The notes: a model not told the origin generated them from the letters alone. A stretch of DNA of 64,000 nucleotides from Aradus depressus (GCA_963662175.1 OY759222.1:14394222-14458221); one strand, 5' to 3'. Positions 20,362 to 31,384 are shown, numbered from the stretch's first letter. Numbers and translations are program-made.

Positions 20362-20579
20362 TAACGGAAGAACACCAAATTCTCGTGCAAAGCGGATACC
20401 AAGGAAAGAATCCCATTATTAGAGGACCCTTCAAAATTAAGGAAATCATCCGGATGAACGGGTTTCCAAAAACAATAATATATTATGGAGACTCCGGAAC
20501 AGAGCAGGTGGCTGCCATTAGGAACGTCTTGGTATATCATTGCAGGAGCAATGAAGGTCTTAAGAAAGGGAGTATGTAA
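20362..20579 (+). pseudogene. Frameshifted C-terminal tail of the gypsy polyprotein
   Basis: After the stop at 20359-20361, the adjacent frame encodes VITEEHQILVQSGYQGKNPI and onward to VYHCRSNEGLKKGSM. This parallels the tail of the minus-strand copy (KEENQILVQAGYRGKNS, VYHCRSNEAPKKG). A one-base indel in the A-rich stretch around 20345-20358 would explain the break. A slippage site is possible but no canonical heptamer is evident. The frame ends at a TAA inside the first six bases of the 3' LTR, so coding and LTR overlap. Confidence 0.82.
20562..20572 (+). promoter_or_regulatory. Polypurine tract
   Basis: aagaaagggag, ending two bases before the 3' LTR. Expected primer for plus-strand synthesis. 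The minus-strand copy has the matching aagaaagggg. Confidence 0.75.
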
Positions 20580-20732
20580 TGTGACATATGGTGATGTTAA
20601 TAAGGTGTTAAAATAATAAGAACATATGAGTAATATAGGAGTTGATATATAAAAAAATAGAATGAGATTAAAGTTGGGTTATGAACCTGTTTAAAATGTT
20701 TCTTTTAAGTGTAATTATCAGTTAACATTACA
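20575..20732 (+). repeat. 3' LTR (158 bp)
   Basis: Same length and sequence as 16634-16791, followed by the target duplication aacat. Confidence 0.95.
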
Positions 20733-20737
20733 AACAT

Positions 20738-21155
20738 TAGCAATTTATTTTATTAAAAAAAAAACTTCACAACTTCCTCTTTACTTCGAATAGCTGGGTA
20801 ATTGTAATTGGAACCCGCAAATGTAATTGGCTCCTTCTGTGAAGGTTCTTTATAGTCCGAAATTGAATATATGAATTTATAATGAATCTATCTGAAGGAA
20901 ATATTGAATTGTGTGCCTACTTGGTCGATTTTATTCCAATTATTTCGAAGGTTTGGCATTTTTTGATGGAATATTTAGTACAATTATTGCAAAATAGGCA
21001 CAGGATTGTAAGTGCCGTGGAACGGTGATCACCCTGGCTAGTATTTAATTCCCCGACCCTTCATTGAGTTGGTACTTTATTTTGACAAATACATGAGCTC
21101 CTCAAGAGGAGGTGAACACGTGTTGTAGCTCATACAGCTTATGAGAAATATACAA
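20738..21155. other. No gene recognised
   Basis: AT-rich flank of the gypsy element without identifiable features. Confidence 0.4.
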
Positions 21156-21159
21156 TTGG

Positions 21160-21357
21160 TTTCTTAAACTTCTCTGGGATGTTCTGCTGCTGGTTGTTTC
21201 CGGCATTTCCTCCAGAGGTTCTTAATTTTTGGACAATATTTCGGGACACTTCTGGTCACTATGAACTCATAGTGACCGGAAGAAGGGACGTGTAAGTGTC
21301 CCGAAATATTGTCTAAAAATTAAGAAGACACCTCGAGAAGAAATGCCGGAAGCAACC
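21160..21357. repeat. Fold-back repeat H, copy 1
   Basis: Inverted arms from ggttgtttccggcatttc (21192) to gaaatgccggaagcaacc (21357) meet at a short loop around actatgaactcatagt. The right arm carries gaagaagggac-loop-gtcccgaaatattgtc, a stem-GAAA arrangement like that of Penelope-type repeat ends. The left flank aacttctctgggatgttc is shared in inverse form with copy 2. Confidence 0.8.
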
Positions 21358-21359
21358 AA

Positions 21360-22305
21360 AAATATACAACTCATATTAAGTAACTGAAATTAGAAATTGC
21401 AATAGCTTCATTTTCTTCGAAAATTGGATAAAATTAAACGTCTGCGTCTTCTTCTGGCGAATTTATAACTTTAAAATTACGTTTCTCCCAAATTCGCAAA
21501 TTTTCGCGAAAACTGATTTCATTTTATGGTTATCTGATGAAAATACTTTAAGAAAGTGAAAGAGCGAGTGCCCGGCTACAACAAAAACTGATTTTTTTCA
21601 GTAGTTTTTTATTGAGTAGTGACGCTAATGATAGTAATTATAAATCAGTACACTTACCTTGAGAAGAGATCTCCATATTTAAGACAATAAAATAATTAAA
21701 AAGATTGGGTTTTAACACGTTACTAGACTGAGGCAATGTAGAAAGTATTAAAAGGCTGCAATGGTCTTGTTTATGTTTGTACAGGTGTATGCAAGTAAAC
21801 CCACCTTCACTCCCTCCTTAAAATCTGCATCTGTTTTTTTGTTTATATTTTGGCCAGGTTTGAGGCCTCAATCTTGCCCAATGTGCAGCGCCGGGCAACC
21901 TAACTAGTGTAATATCCAATAATATGGACATTAATTGTTCAAATATATTTAAACGAATATAATACAGATGGAAATAACTAAGGTTTTGATACAGGAAGTA
22001 ATATAAATAAAGGAGAAAGTTATTCTTGAGAAAATTAGGAAAAATAGTATAAAGTTTAAATTAGAAAATTCGCGAAGTAAAAATAAATATTTTATAAGTT
22101 TAATTAAGAATACAGTTTATAGACAGAGACAGACAAATCAGAACAGTATGAAAAACAGACGAAAGAAGGTAAAGAAGAATAAACGAAAACAGACAGAAAA
22201 GATTTCCAAGAATATTTATAGGCGGACGGACGACAAAATGGAAGACCTAATTCGGCGAGGAATTCGCAAGAAAAATATATGATATGTCAGACCTTGTGAA
22301 ATTTC
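21360..22305. other. No gene recognised
   Basis: AT-rich. Several short purine-rich stretches (for example agacagacagac at 22120-22200), but no frame or repeat that I can name. Confidence 0.4.
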
Positions 22306-22308
22306 ATA

Positions 22309-22585
22309 TTGTTGATTAATTCCGGCATTTCTTCCAGAGGTGTCTTCTTATTCTTTTTTCCGACAATATTTCGGGACTCTTATAAGTCCCTTCTTCCGGT
22401 CACTATGAACGATCGTTCAACAACTCTACGAATGTCGGGTTTTTCATCGTTCATAGTGACCGGAAGAAAAGACTTGTAAGAGTCCCGAAATATTGTCGGG
22501 AAAAAAGAATAAGAAAGCACCTCTGGAAGAAATGCCGGAATTAACCAACAATCTAACATCCCAGAGAAGTTTATGAAACAAATTT
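22309..22585. repeat. Fold-back repeat H, copy 2
   Basis: Arms ttgttgattaattccggca and tgccggaattaaccaacaat enclose gacaatatttcgggactc and its inverse. The loop (about 22410-22452) contains caacaactctacgaatgtcg, which reappears inverted at about 22937-22970. Outer sequence catcccagagaagtttat mirrors the flank of copy 1. Confidence 0.8.
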
Positions 22586-22929
22586 CATATTGGTCGAATT
22601 TTAAAAGTAATGTAAATTTAATCTGAACCTAATCAAGTCAAACAGACAGACAGATTAATTAGAGACATCGTCAAAGACGTATACTGCGTTATATAATTTT
22701 TTAAAATAATTATTAGAAATTATAGATAAGTTTATTTCAATTTTATTTATGTATTTTAGTTATTTATGTCTCCATTCCAAGGAAGAAAATAATTAAAAAC
22801 TTTTCTTTTTATTATGACGAGGAATAAGTGGATATAGATATGTTTAATAATTTTCGTAGATTTAGTATTTTATATATAATTTATAACATAATATTTTAAT
22901 AGTCTAGTTTGGAAAGAGAGTAGAATACA

Positions 22930-23112
22930 TTGAAGCGGATGAGAAACCCGACATTCGTAGAGTTGTTGACAGTCAGGTGCCATGTTTCCCAGATAGGACA
23001 GGATGCTCACAGAACTCATAGGAAACTCATTGTTCGGAAACGTAGGATGTTTTGTCGGAAGAGCTCCAAACTGTTTGAAATAAACAGGAAGTCAAGCTCC
23101 TTGGAAAGTTAA
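22930..23112 (+). other. Short ORF sharing sequence with a hairpin loop
   Basis: Roughly the first 40 bases are the inverse of the loop of fold-back copy 2. In a neighbouring frame both places encode DEKPDIRRVV. The 60-codon frame itself has no recognised motif. The shared segment suggests that the hairpin captured a piece of a longer element, or that both derive from one element whose coding part began here. Confidence 0.35.
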
Positions 23113-23271
23113 GTTGTCAGACAGTTTCGGATATCTCTAATTATTATTAGTCTGAAATTTTTTTTATTTTATTTTTTGTTTGGATAGAATATTTTACAAT
23201 AACTATTATTAGGATAAGGGGTTAATATCACATGATTTAGTTTTACATTCGGTAAACATTAGAGAAACGAC

Positions 23272-23400
23272 TACAAACGTGTCAAAATAGAGTACTCCGA
23301 ATAGCAACAAACGCACCCTGGTTTGTCAGGAATCAGAAAATCCACGAAAAACTGGGAGTTTCTCTATTTGCAGTGGCCGTAATTTGTAAATTGAGTGAAA
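23272..23400 (+). pseudogene. Jockey-type LINE RT C-terminal fragment
   Basis: Translation gives LQTCQNRVLRIATNAPWFVR, then NQKIHEKLGVSLFA. This is the LQxxQNxxLRxxxNAPWFVRNxxxHxxL motif near the C-terminus of jockey-like polyproteins. The fragment is short, with no upstream RT. The next SINE starts 20 bases downstream. Confidence 0.7.
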
Positions 23401-23420
23401 ATAAACTGTACTGAGAAATT

Positions 23421-23725
23421 GAAGGCGCTGATAGCTCAGTGGTATGCGTGCTTGCTTACTGAGATCAAGATCACTCGAAACCCGGCTGAGACCCTTAGTT
23501 TATTTTATCTAGGAGGTCAAATAAACCTATGCACGCCAAGCGATAGTCCCGAGCCTGTACGATGTTAGGTGCCCGTTAAAGACCCCTGCCCTAGGTGAAC
23601 AAACATTTAGGGTAGGCAAAATTTAGGACTCCATTAGTAGAGTCGGTCTCATTTACATCAGAGTGACAAAAAAGTGCTCTGGTAGTAGGCGATATGACCT
23701 CTTATGAGTCATAATAACTAACTAA
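23421..23725 (+). mobile_element. SINE S1, diverged
   Basis: Head gaaggcgctgatagctcagt, B-box area cgaaacccggctgag, body with small deletions, and tail ataataactaactaat. Confidence 0.83.
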
Positions 23726-23744
23726 TGGAAAACTAAAATATATG

Positions 23745-23832
23745 TGACATTCTTATACCAACTTCTTTTGAACAGATCACTCTCTTTACTCCGCTTCTCA
23801 AATTCATCTCATACTCGTATTACTTAGTATAT
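23745..23832. repeat. MITE V half-copy
   Basis: Contains the V-family blocks cttataccaactt, agatcactctcttta and cttctcaaattcatctcata, seen complete at 56813-57005. Cut by the adjacent SINE. Confidence 0.5.
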
Positions 23833-23835
23833 GAT

Positions 23836-24025
23836 ATGCTCAGTGGTATGCGTGCTTGCTTACTGAGATCAAGATCACGGGTTCGAAACCCGGCCGAGCC
23901 CCTTAGTTTATTTTATTTAGGAGGTCAAATAAACTTGCGCCGTCCTTCGGATAATGGTCCCGAGCCTACAACTCCCATAGTGGAGTTGTCCACCAGAGCG
24001 CCCGGGCGTGAGTCAAAATCACTAA
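23836..24025 (+). mobile_element. SINE S1, internally deleted
   Basis: Starts at the A-box area gctcagtggtatgcgtgctt, keeps an exact B box (gggttcgaaacccggccgag), and then has a shortened body and tail gagtcaaaatcactaact. Confidence 0.75.
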
Positions 24026-24254
24026 CTGTTCTGAGAGAAGCGTCACACTTTAATTTTGTTAATAGCAGTCTAAAATTGATTTAAATTCTCCCCTCTCCAT
24101 TGTGATCATCACTTACATCGAATACTACTTAGTTTTTTAATTAAAACACTAATTTTTAATTAAATTGAATCGATTTATCTATCCATTGAATTCCGAAGTA
24201 GGTAGATTTAAAGTTAAGTTAAAAGCAGTTGTTTTTATACAATGTTTGACTTTC

Positions 24255-24420
24255 TAAGCTATATGAAGTATAAGAGAAGTTATGTAATATGTCCGAAATT
24301 CGATGCGTAGATTTCAACGCAGTTTCATGTTTTCCAATTCAGACAATTAAAAAAAAAAGTCGGTGAATCTACCAGCAATGTACTTCCACAGAACTAATTG
24401 GTCAATTAACTGTTCATATA
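24255..24420. repeat. DR1 dispersed repeat fragment
   Basis: DR1 blocks agtataagagaagttatgta, aatttcgatgcg-like and gtcggtgaatctaccagcaa, the last followed by tacttccacagaactaattg. Confidence 0.55.
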
Positions 24421-24574
24421 TTATTATTATGGTTATGGATTGTTATTATAGCGTATTACCACTATTTCAAGTTCACCGTTTGACGTACGTGGTTATAATA
24501 ATCTGAGATCATAAAATCTAATTGAAATAAAGATCCATTCAAACATTGTATTTTTTAATTTTAATTAATTTCAA

Positions 24575-24810
24575 GATGTCACTGGTAGCTCACGTGGTAG
24601 CGTGCTTGTCCATTGAGCTCAAGATCGCGGGTTCAAAACCCGGCTGAGGTTTTGTGAAAGGTGAAAAAACCTGGAGCATGGGACGTTCTGAAGATCCTAT
24701 TCTAGACGAGTAAATCTGGGCTGACAACATTTAGGACTCCCATAATAGAGTTGAGCTCATGAGACGAGATGGTTAGTAGGCGATATGACCTCGTAGTTAA
24801 AGCCCGCAAG
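24575..24810 (+). mobile_element. SINE S1, diverged, internally deleted
   Basis: tgtcactggtagctcacgtg head, gggttcaaaacccggctgag B box, shortened middle, and end at gtagttaaagcccgc. The next 150 bases (24815-24960) are DR1-like. Confidence 0.72.
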
Positions 24811-25260
24811 TTGTCGCTCTCCCTCTAAAACCGATTGCAAGTTTGGGCTAAAAATGAATAGTTGGATTACGTAGGGGCTTCTCAATCCTCTATTAAATAT
24901 TGGCAGTACATTTTAAGTAATGCGATTTCGTTGTCAGTCTGATATCATATAGAAATATTTCTATAAATCTGTCCTTAGTTTCATTGTTAAGCCATCCAAA
25001 ATCAAGCGCCCCTATTAAGTCCCACTTCTCAAAGTTTCAATCCAATCTTTCTTTCTATAACAATCCCATAGCTCGATCCTTGTAATTACGTTCCCAACCA
25101 GACGATCCTCCCCGAAGACTGAGGGGGTGCTGGCCGAGAGACCTGCCATGATAAGATAACGAACGTCCTGGAAGTGCTTGTAGTGACCAGCCTCTTCCCT
25201 CATTGTCGCCTCTCATCAGCTCTTCACTGGTAGTCCGAGGCTAAGGCAGATCCGGGGTAG

Positions 25261-25590
25261 GTTAGGTTAGGTTTTATGACTCATGCCAGGGCTTTAACTA
25301 CGAGGTCATATCGCCTACTACCAGAGCGCTCTTTCGTCACTCTGGTGGACATGAGCCCGACCCTACTGTGGGAGTCCTAAATTTTTATTCATCTAGGGTA
25401 GGGGTCTTTAACGAGTACCTGACATCGTACAGGCTCGGGACCATCGCTTAACGTCCCATCCGAAGGACGGCGTGCTTAAGTTTATTTTACCTCCCAGATA
25501 AAATAAACTAAGGGCCTCGGTCGGGCTACGAACCCACGACCTTGAGCTCAGAAGTCAAGCACGCATAACACTGAGCTACCGGCGCCCTCA
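25261..25590 (-). mobile_element. SINE S1, full length, with target duplication
   Basis: Minus-strand complete copy with a tail of ggttaggttaggtttta (plus-strand reading) and head agctaccggcgccctca. The perfect 11-bp duplication atccggggtag lies at 25250-25260 and 25591-25601. Confidence 0.93.
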
Positions 25591-25616
25591 ATCCGGGGTA
25601 GATATACATGTATATA

Positions 25617-25833
25617 TTTGGGAGGTAAAATACACTTAAACACGCCGTCCTTTGGATGGGACGTTAAGCAATGGTCCCGAGCCTGTACGATGTCAGGAAC
25701 CTACTCGTTAAAGATCCCTATCCTAGGTGAATGAAAATTTAGGGTAGGCAGAATTTAGGACTCCCATAGTAGAGTCGGGCTGAGACGAAAGAGCGCGATA
25801 TGACCTCGTAGTTAAAGCCCATCAGGCATAATA
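25617..25833 (+). mobile_element. SINE S1, 5'-truncated
   Basis: Begins within the body at ttgggaggtaaaatacactt and runs to the tail ataataactaacta. It lacks the tRNA-like head and has an internal deletion around the cgaaagagcgc block. Confidence 0.72.
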
Positions 25834-25839
25834 ACTAAC

Positions 25840-26410
25840 TATATTTAAAAAAAAAAAAAAAATTCATAGGACTTACAAAATGAAATTGAAAATCAAAAGA
25901 AGGATAAAAGTTATGTTATCTGATTTACATGAATGACATAATCCCAGTCAAATAAGATATATTTTAATTAATTCCTGTATAAGTGGGCAGGTCATGAAAT
26001 AAAGAATTATGTTATTTGACGCCGACATATAGATATTGTCTACAGTTTATTGAATAATTAACATAATTGAGGTATTCTGTCTTTTAATTAAATGTCAAGC
26101 GCCCTGCTCCCAGTCCCAAGGCGTGCTGTAACAGATGTGTCTGGTGTCTCCCAATGAACGAGATCCCAAATATATTTGGCCTACCAGAGTCAGGATATTA
26201 ACCTTATATGCTTCCTCTAGTCTCATTTTAATCCTATTTTGAATTTTCTATTTTTTAAAATAGTTTTAAATATTGTCACTAACATCATTACTTCTGAGTT
26301 TATTTGTGACTTAATAAATAATACATATACTCTAAAGTAAGAATTAATTATTTTATTTATGAAAATAAGAAGTTTTTCTGGGATGAAGAGGAGGGACTTA
26401 TGGCGGAAAA
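25840..26410. other. No gene recognised
   Basis: AT-rich. A GC-richer island at 26095-26150 has no identifiable frame. Confidence 0.4.
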
Positions 26411-26414
26411 AAAA

Positions 26415-26783
26415 TACCTGGAAATATTGAAGAATTTCCCTATCATAAAGAGGAAGACACAAGTGACAAATCTAAAAAACTGATTTATAAGACTAATAAC
26501 AACCCGATAAGTTGCAAACAAATGAGTAATAATATTGATTCTATTTTAAGTTACAATGTGGCCGGAATTAAAAATAAGAAGATAAGGTAATGAATGTTTC
26601 TTGATTTTGTTAAGGGATTCGATGTATTTTTATTGTTCGTAACATTTATAGAAGTAAATGATTTTGTGTACTTTGAAAAGTTTTTCAATGGATTTAGACT
26701 GTGTTGGGTGAGTGCAAAAAAAAGATGCTGTATTTGGCAGGGCTAAGGACGGTTCTTTGTGTGGGATTAAGGTAAATATTAGT
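26415..26783 (+). pseudogene. LINE AP-endonuclease N-terminal remnant
   Basis: One frame reads EEFPYHKEEDTSD, then IDSILSYNVAGIKNKKIR. After two stops it continues FLDFVKGFDVFLLFVTFIEV and FEKFFNGFRLCWVS. A shift in an A-run then gives FGRAKDGSLCGIKVNI. The pattern NVAGLxNK, FxxxxDVxLLxETF and GRxxGGxxxGIK is the start of the AP-like endonuclease of non-LTR retrotransposons. The catalytic Glu of the ETF motif is Val here. Stops and a frameshift make it inactive. No RT follows. Confidence 0.68.
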
Positions 26784-27299
26784 GGCCGACCGAAACAGGA
26801 TTTTCCGCCAAAACCGAAACTTATTTAGACATGTTAAAATTTCCATTGTATACTGAAATTTAGTGTATTTTTTACACATACACCTACCTACAGACAGTTA
26901 ACTTGTGTTAAATGAAATAAAAAACAATAATTGAAGTATGTAACAATTTAATTTATGTTACATTAACAATTTAACATGAACAAAAATAATAAACGATTTA
27001 CCGACGCTTCATTGGATTTTCATTGGAAAAAGCAAGGAAATATTTAAAAAATATATTAAGTTTTTATTACACATTACGATGAAAAACAATGTTTTTTTTG
27101 GTATTTACAGTTTTTTTTTCTATTTCGACAATCCGTTGTCGTCGTTTCAATTAGCAGCGGAAGCCCGCATCTCGTGCATTTTTTTTGAACGAACTTTTTA
27201 TGAGAGCTTTTCTACTTTCTGTTGCAAAAAAAAAACTTACTAAATTGAAGCTGTGTTATATTCATTAGGTTACGTCACACAGGGTCCTGGGGTATAATG

Positions 27300-27480
27300 T
27301 ACATCCCCTGATCGAATTCATTTAGATGTCGCTCTTCCTCTAAAATCAGTATTTGGTTGAAAATCAGCAGGTTTTTTGAAATAGCTTACTAAATTTGTGT
27401 TCATAAATTAAATCGGCAGGTTTTGGGGTTTTTCAGTTATACTCCCTTTTTTCCCCTCATCCTGCCCTTTTCCTTGAGTT
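27300..27480. repeat. DR1 dispersed repeat fragment
   Basis: Blocks tcgctcttcctctaaaatca, ttcataaattaaatcggcag and ttgagttatcatg mark a diverged DR1 piece. Confidence 0.45.
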
Positions 27481-27504
27481 ATCATGTTCGCAAACACACA
27501 CATT

Positions 27505-27993
27505 CAGGGGCGTAGCCAGGGGGGGGGGGGGGGGGGGGCAGAGCAAAAAACCATGATGAAAATGAAATAAAATAAAAAAAATTTTTTTTTGGAATCAGGG
27601 GGGTTGGAAAATATGAAATAGCCGGTAGCTCAGTGGTATGCGTGTTTGCTTACTGAGCTCGAGGTCACGGGTTCGAAACCCGGCTGAGACCCTTAGTTTA
27701 TTTTATCTGGGAGGTCAAATAAACTTACGCCGTCCTTCGGACGGGACGTTAAGCAATGGTTCCGAGTCTCTACGATGTCAGGTACCCTACCTAATTAACC
27801 TGGGTAAGCAAAATTTAGGACTCCCATTGTAGAGTCGGGCTCATGTCTACCAGAGCGACGAAAGAGCGCTCTTCAATAGATCCTGACTCACAATTCTATA
27901 AATCGATCCGCAAGGGTAAGTTCGAATAGTAGGTACTATGGATTATTATTATGCCCCCCCCCCCCTCTCCCCCTGAAAACAGCTACGCTAATA
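27505..27993. mobile_element. TIR element with G/C-run ends, interrupted by a SINE
   Basis: The left end caggggcgtagcca is followed by a run of about 20 G. The right end has a C run, then ccctgaaaacagctacgcta. These are inverted ends of a kind common among hAT-like MITEs. A SINE S1 copy (27619-27873) lies inside. No target duplication was resolved. Confidence 0.5.
27619..27873 (+). mobile_element. SINE S1, 3'-truncated
   Basis: gccggtagctcagtggtatg head, an exact B box (gggttcgaaacccggctgag) and body to gacgaaagagcgctct. The tail is lost. Confidence 0.82.
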
Positions 27994-27999
27994 ATTACC

Positions 28000-28460
28000 T
28001 CAGATTTACCCAAAACTTTCATGAGGTTGCCTGTTGTATGCTGTGTTATCCTCTTAATCATTTTCTAAGTGTTGTAATTCAAGTTGTAACAACTTAGTTT
28101 ACAGGCTCATAAATTTAGAATAATCTTCCGCTCATGGATACGACATCCAGGCGAAATATTGATTCACCAATCTGAAACAGCTTACTGAGAAGCTAATCCT
28201 TCGGTCAAATTTGTCACTAGGTCACATTGCTCATTCCTGTTGACCTGGCGTGGATGTTGCAACATCCAGCCGTAACTCCTCAACCATAGGACTTGGGTTA
28301 TGGGCAGCATCTTGCAAATGTAATGTCAAAAACTGTGAGTCCAGGGCTTAAATGTGCTAGACTCATACAAAGGGCAATTTAGTGTAAGATAATAACGTTA
28401 CATGTCTGGAATTTTTCTCCATTTTACTCTGAGCCTAATTAATACTTCCCCGGGGGTGCT
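28000..28460. other. No gene recognised
   Basis: Mixed-composition sequence. A small palindrome ggatgttgcaacatcc lies near 28252. No frame of note. Confidence 0.4.
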
Positions 28461-28464
28461 GCAG

Positions 28465-28640
28465 TTACACTTAGTATAGGGGAAGTTATGTAATCAGTGT
28501 GAAATTCGATATTCATTTTTCACCGAAATTTCATATCTTCCGATTCCCTAAATCCATAACTTCATGCCTGTCAAAGTACGTGTGTATGCGGACACGATAT
28601 GGAATGAATGTATCGACATACAATTTCATATGTATTGTGA
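28465..28640. repeat. DR1 dispersed repeat fragment
   Basis: tataggggaagttatgtaat, aaattcgatattcattttt and atgaatgtatcgacatacaa are DR1 blocks. Confidence 0.6.
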
Positions 28641-29305
28641 TATATAAAAAAAATACACACATTAAAATGATTAATATTTAAAAAATAATAATTATATTTA
28701 TTTTTCTATTAAATCTAAGAAGCAATTGAATTAGTAAATAAATAATATGAATGCATTTTCTTTTAAAACAAATGAGTAGAAAACAAAACACGGCCATCAG
28801 CTGTTTTTGAATTAGTGTAGAGGAGTCGAGGTCTGGGTTGAGTTGAGACGGTCTGAGTGAAGATGGAGAGTTGTGTTTAGGTTTAAGATGTGATGAACTA
28901 AATAGAAGAGAATTGACGGTGAAATTGATCCGCAAATAAGGTACTGTTGTTTGTTTATATGTACATTAAATTTGAAGAATGGCCAAAATATAAAACAAAA
29001 AAAAGATTGAAATAGTTTTAAGAATTTAGTTTTTACGATTTTTCTTTTGATTTTTGTTCCAATGTTTAGTTTTTAATTTTATAATGTAGATGTAAGAAAA
29101 TAAACCCCATTATTTGTTCATGTAAATTTTATTCTATTCATTTTCTCTGTTGGCCCATTAAGATAATTTAAAAACGTTTGAATTAGATTTAATAGTATTT
29201 AAAATTATTTTAAAAAATGGCATCTCTTTAGAAATCCAAATGAAAAGGTTGTTAATTGAATTTTTTTTAAATATACGTGTACTTTCTTGAAAATTGCACA
29301 TCTTG
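28640..29305 (+). repeat. Repeat Y, copy 1
   Basis: Runs from tacacacatta to a small hairpin region, cgtgtactttcttgaaaatt then gcac. About 80-85 % alike by eye to 58330-59000, including caaaacacggccatcagctg and aattgacggtgaaattgatc. Here it is not followed by repeat Z. No open frame of interest. It is the end region of an unclassified transposable element. Confidence 0.7.
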
Positions 29306-29309
29306 AAAT

Positions 29310-29950
29310 TTTGATATCTTTTTAGGAGCCTTTTCAGAAATTACTGTAGAAATCAAAATGAAATAGATGACCAGTTATAAAATTTCTACAGGAAATGTGA
29401 TAATTTATTGTTTATTTAATTATTATTATTTCATTATTATTAATTTTAATTATATTTTTTGATTTATTATATTTTACATTTTTTTCATTATCACAGTATA
29501 TTCAGAATCCTTTGATTAGAGGACTTAAAACCAAAATTTAGTATAACGATTCGGAAGTCAGTCTGTATGTCAGCTTTTGATTAGAACGATCGATTTGTGT
29601 TAGAGAGAGAAAAAACTTTGTTGATTATTTCCGTAATTTACTGACGATTTAAAAAAAAAATATTCTGGAGCCCTAACGGATAGTTGTTTCGGTCACTTAA
29701 AGTGTTGAGAACTCCCGTTGAACAAACGGCCCTAAGTTGGGGGGGGGGACCTTGTCAAGAACACGACTGGAGTGGTTACGGTCCAACGTTCACAGACATG
29801 GCCACTCCCACGTCTAATCCTCCTTATTATAAAGGGTTGCCATCCGTTCGGCTAGGTCACTAAATAGGTTTATGTAACCAACCGGTCCTTGGTCCATAAC
29901 CGGTGATGGGTCCTACATACCCCTGTCTAGCAACATCCTCCACTATATAT
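29310..29950. other. No gene recognised
   Basis: AT-rich to 29690, then a GC-richer block (29690-29940) with a run of nine G. I could not match it to any element. Confidence 0.35.
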
Positions 29951-29956
29951 ATATAG

Positions 29957-30061
29957 AGGGCGCCGGTAGCTCAGTGGTATGCGTGCTTGTCTTGTGAGCT
30001 CAAGATCGTGGGTTCGAAACCCGACCGAGGCCCTTAGTTTATTTTATCAGGGAGGTAAAAT
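29957..30061 (+). mobile_element. SINE S1 head fragment
   Basis: gagggcgccggtagctcagt through the B box gggttcgaaacccgaccgag to gggaggtaaaatg. It has only the tRNA-like third and ends abruptly. Confidence 0.82.
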
Positions 30062-30344
30062 GAAGAAGATAACTCCAAGTGCGACATTTTGAGATAAAAA
30101 TACATAGAATATCGAATCATTTGCCGCCAGTTACATGTCTATACCTGTTTTCAACGCTGAGAAAACGATTGTTGAAGAATAGGCTATTTTTAGCCCTTTT
30201 TTGGCCTTTTTAAGGGCCGCAGCTGGGCGGAAATGGATCTATAGGGCTAAAATTGTGGGAATCCTATTTTTTTTGTACATATTTTTATGTCCTAAAATTT
30301 AGCGCTATTCCGAAATTTTACAAAAGTAATGGAATTACCCATAT

Positions 30345-30954
30345 AAATATATCTCTGGTCACAGGGAATAAATGAGTAAGTCTAAATTCGTAACTTTTCA
30401 GGGCAGCACTTTTTTACTTTGGCATTAATCGTGTAAATCCAGTTTTAAGGGATAAATAATGTTTCCATCATTATTAATCATATACCTTCTAAATCTATGG
30501 GAGTGAATGAAAATTAATATTGTTAATCTTTTCTTGGATTTTCCCTTAGTTACCTAATCATTCCCCATCGCTTACCTAATTATTGACCACACTTACCTAA
30601 TTTTTATTCACACTTAATACTCGTGAATGATGCCTCTCTTATGTTGAGCAAGTTGATTTAATCGAAAACACCCTCTTCACTTGGATTAGCCTGCCGTAGT
30701 GAATAAATGGTTAAATGTAGTGAATGAATCTCGTGAATGATTCCTCAATGAAGTAGATTAAGTTGATTTAACCGAGAACATACACAATTTTACGAGATAG
30801 CAAGAACCCACATCTTTATAATTCCGAAAGTATTAGAGTCCTGAACTCCCAACTTCTTCACAGTGCGCAGATGGCTTGGGAGATCATCACAATACACTTA
30901 ACTCATTTTGGCCATTTCACGACAACTTATTCCCTGTGACCATAAATATATGAT
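30345..30954. mobile_element. TIR element W, copy 2
   Basis: tctggtcacagggaataa at the left and ttattccctgtgacc at the right. The interior is colinear with 2262-2893 apart from short indels. Two well-aligned copies confirm a mobile family. Confidence 0.78.
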
Positions 30955-31384
30955 TAATGATCTGCTTAGATTTTACTACCACTAAAACAATAGGTACTTC
31001 AAAGGGAGAAACTTGTTCCTAGAAAGAACACCTATTATTTTTTATTTTTTTTTATTTTACCTGTTGATATCCGTATTTTGTTTAGATAATAGTGTCTTTT
31101 AATTGAAAACTGAAAAAAAAAAAAAAAAAAGGGGAGAGGCAGCCTAATCCTGAGTATGTGCTAATCGAACTAATCCTCGATATGTGGTAATCGATTATTG
31201 ATCCCTGGCAAGCCTAGAACCGGCTTGACTGAGAAGGTTCATCTCCCTGGTACCTGGCGTTACGTCTGACCTTAAAGGCCGCTTACATCTATCAAGACAT
31301 CTCATCCGAATTAGAATGCCTGTCCAAACTGTCTAGCATCCTATGAAATCCGTTCGTTGAGCAGTTCTGCCAACCCTCGTGGGA

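Larger units (their letters stand above)
16634..20732 (+). mobile_element. Ty3/gypsy LTR retrotransposon, near intact (4.1 kb)
   Basis: Two 158-bp LTRs, identical by eye, bound the element, and each begins TGTAATG and ends CATTACA. The 5-bp target duplication aacat is present on both sides (16629-16633 and 20733-20737). Inside lie a primer binding site, one long gag-pol frame, a polypurine tract and no env. Identical LTRs imply recent insertion. The length and very short LTRs are compact for the superfamily. The domain order PR-RT-RNase H-IN is that of Metaviridae. One frameshift near the end of the frame makes autonomy doubtful. Confidence 0.97.

Noticed and set aside
17010..20540. Minus-strand open frames within the gypsy element
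   Set aside because: They are shadows of the long plus-strand polyprotein frame and show no motifs.
20580..20732. A separate env-like gene downstream of pol in the gypsy element
   Set aside because: The polyprotein tail runs directly into the 3' LTR. There is no room for another frame.
25250..25280. Telomere or telomere-proximal array from TTAGG-like units
   Set aside because: Only two to four units occur, always as the tail of the SINE and within target duplications. There is no extended array.
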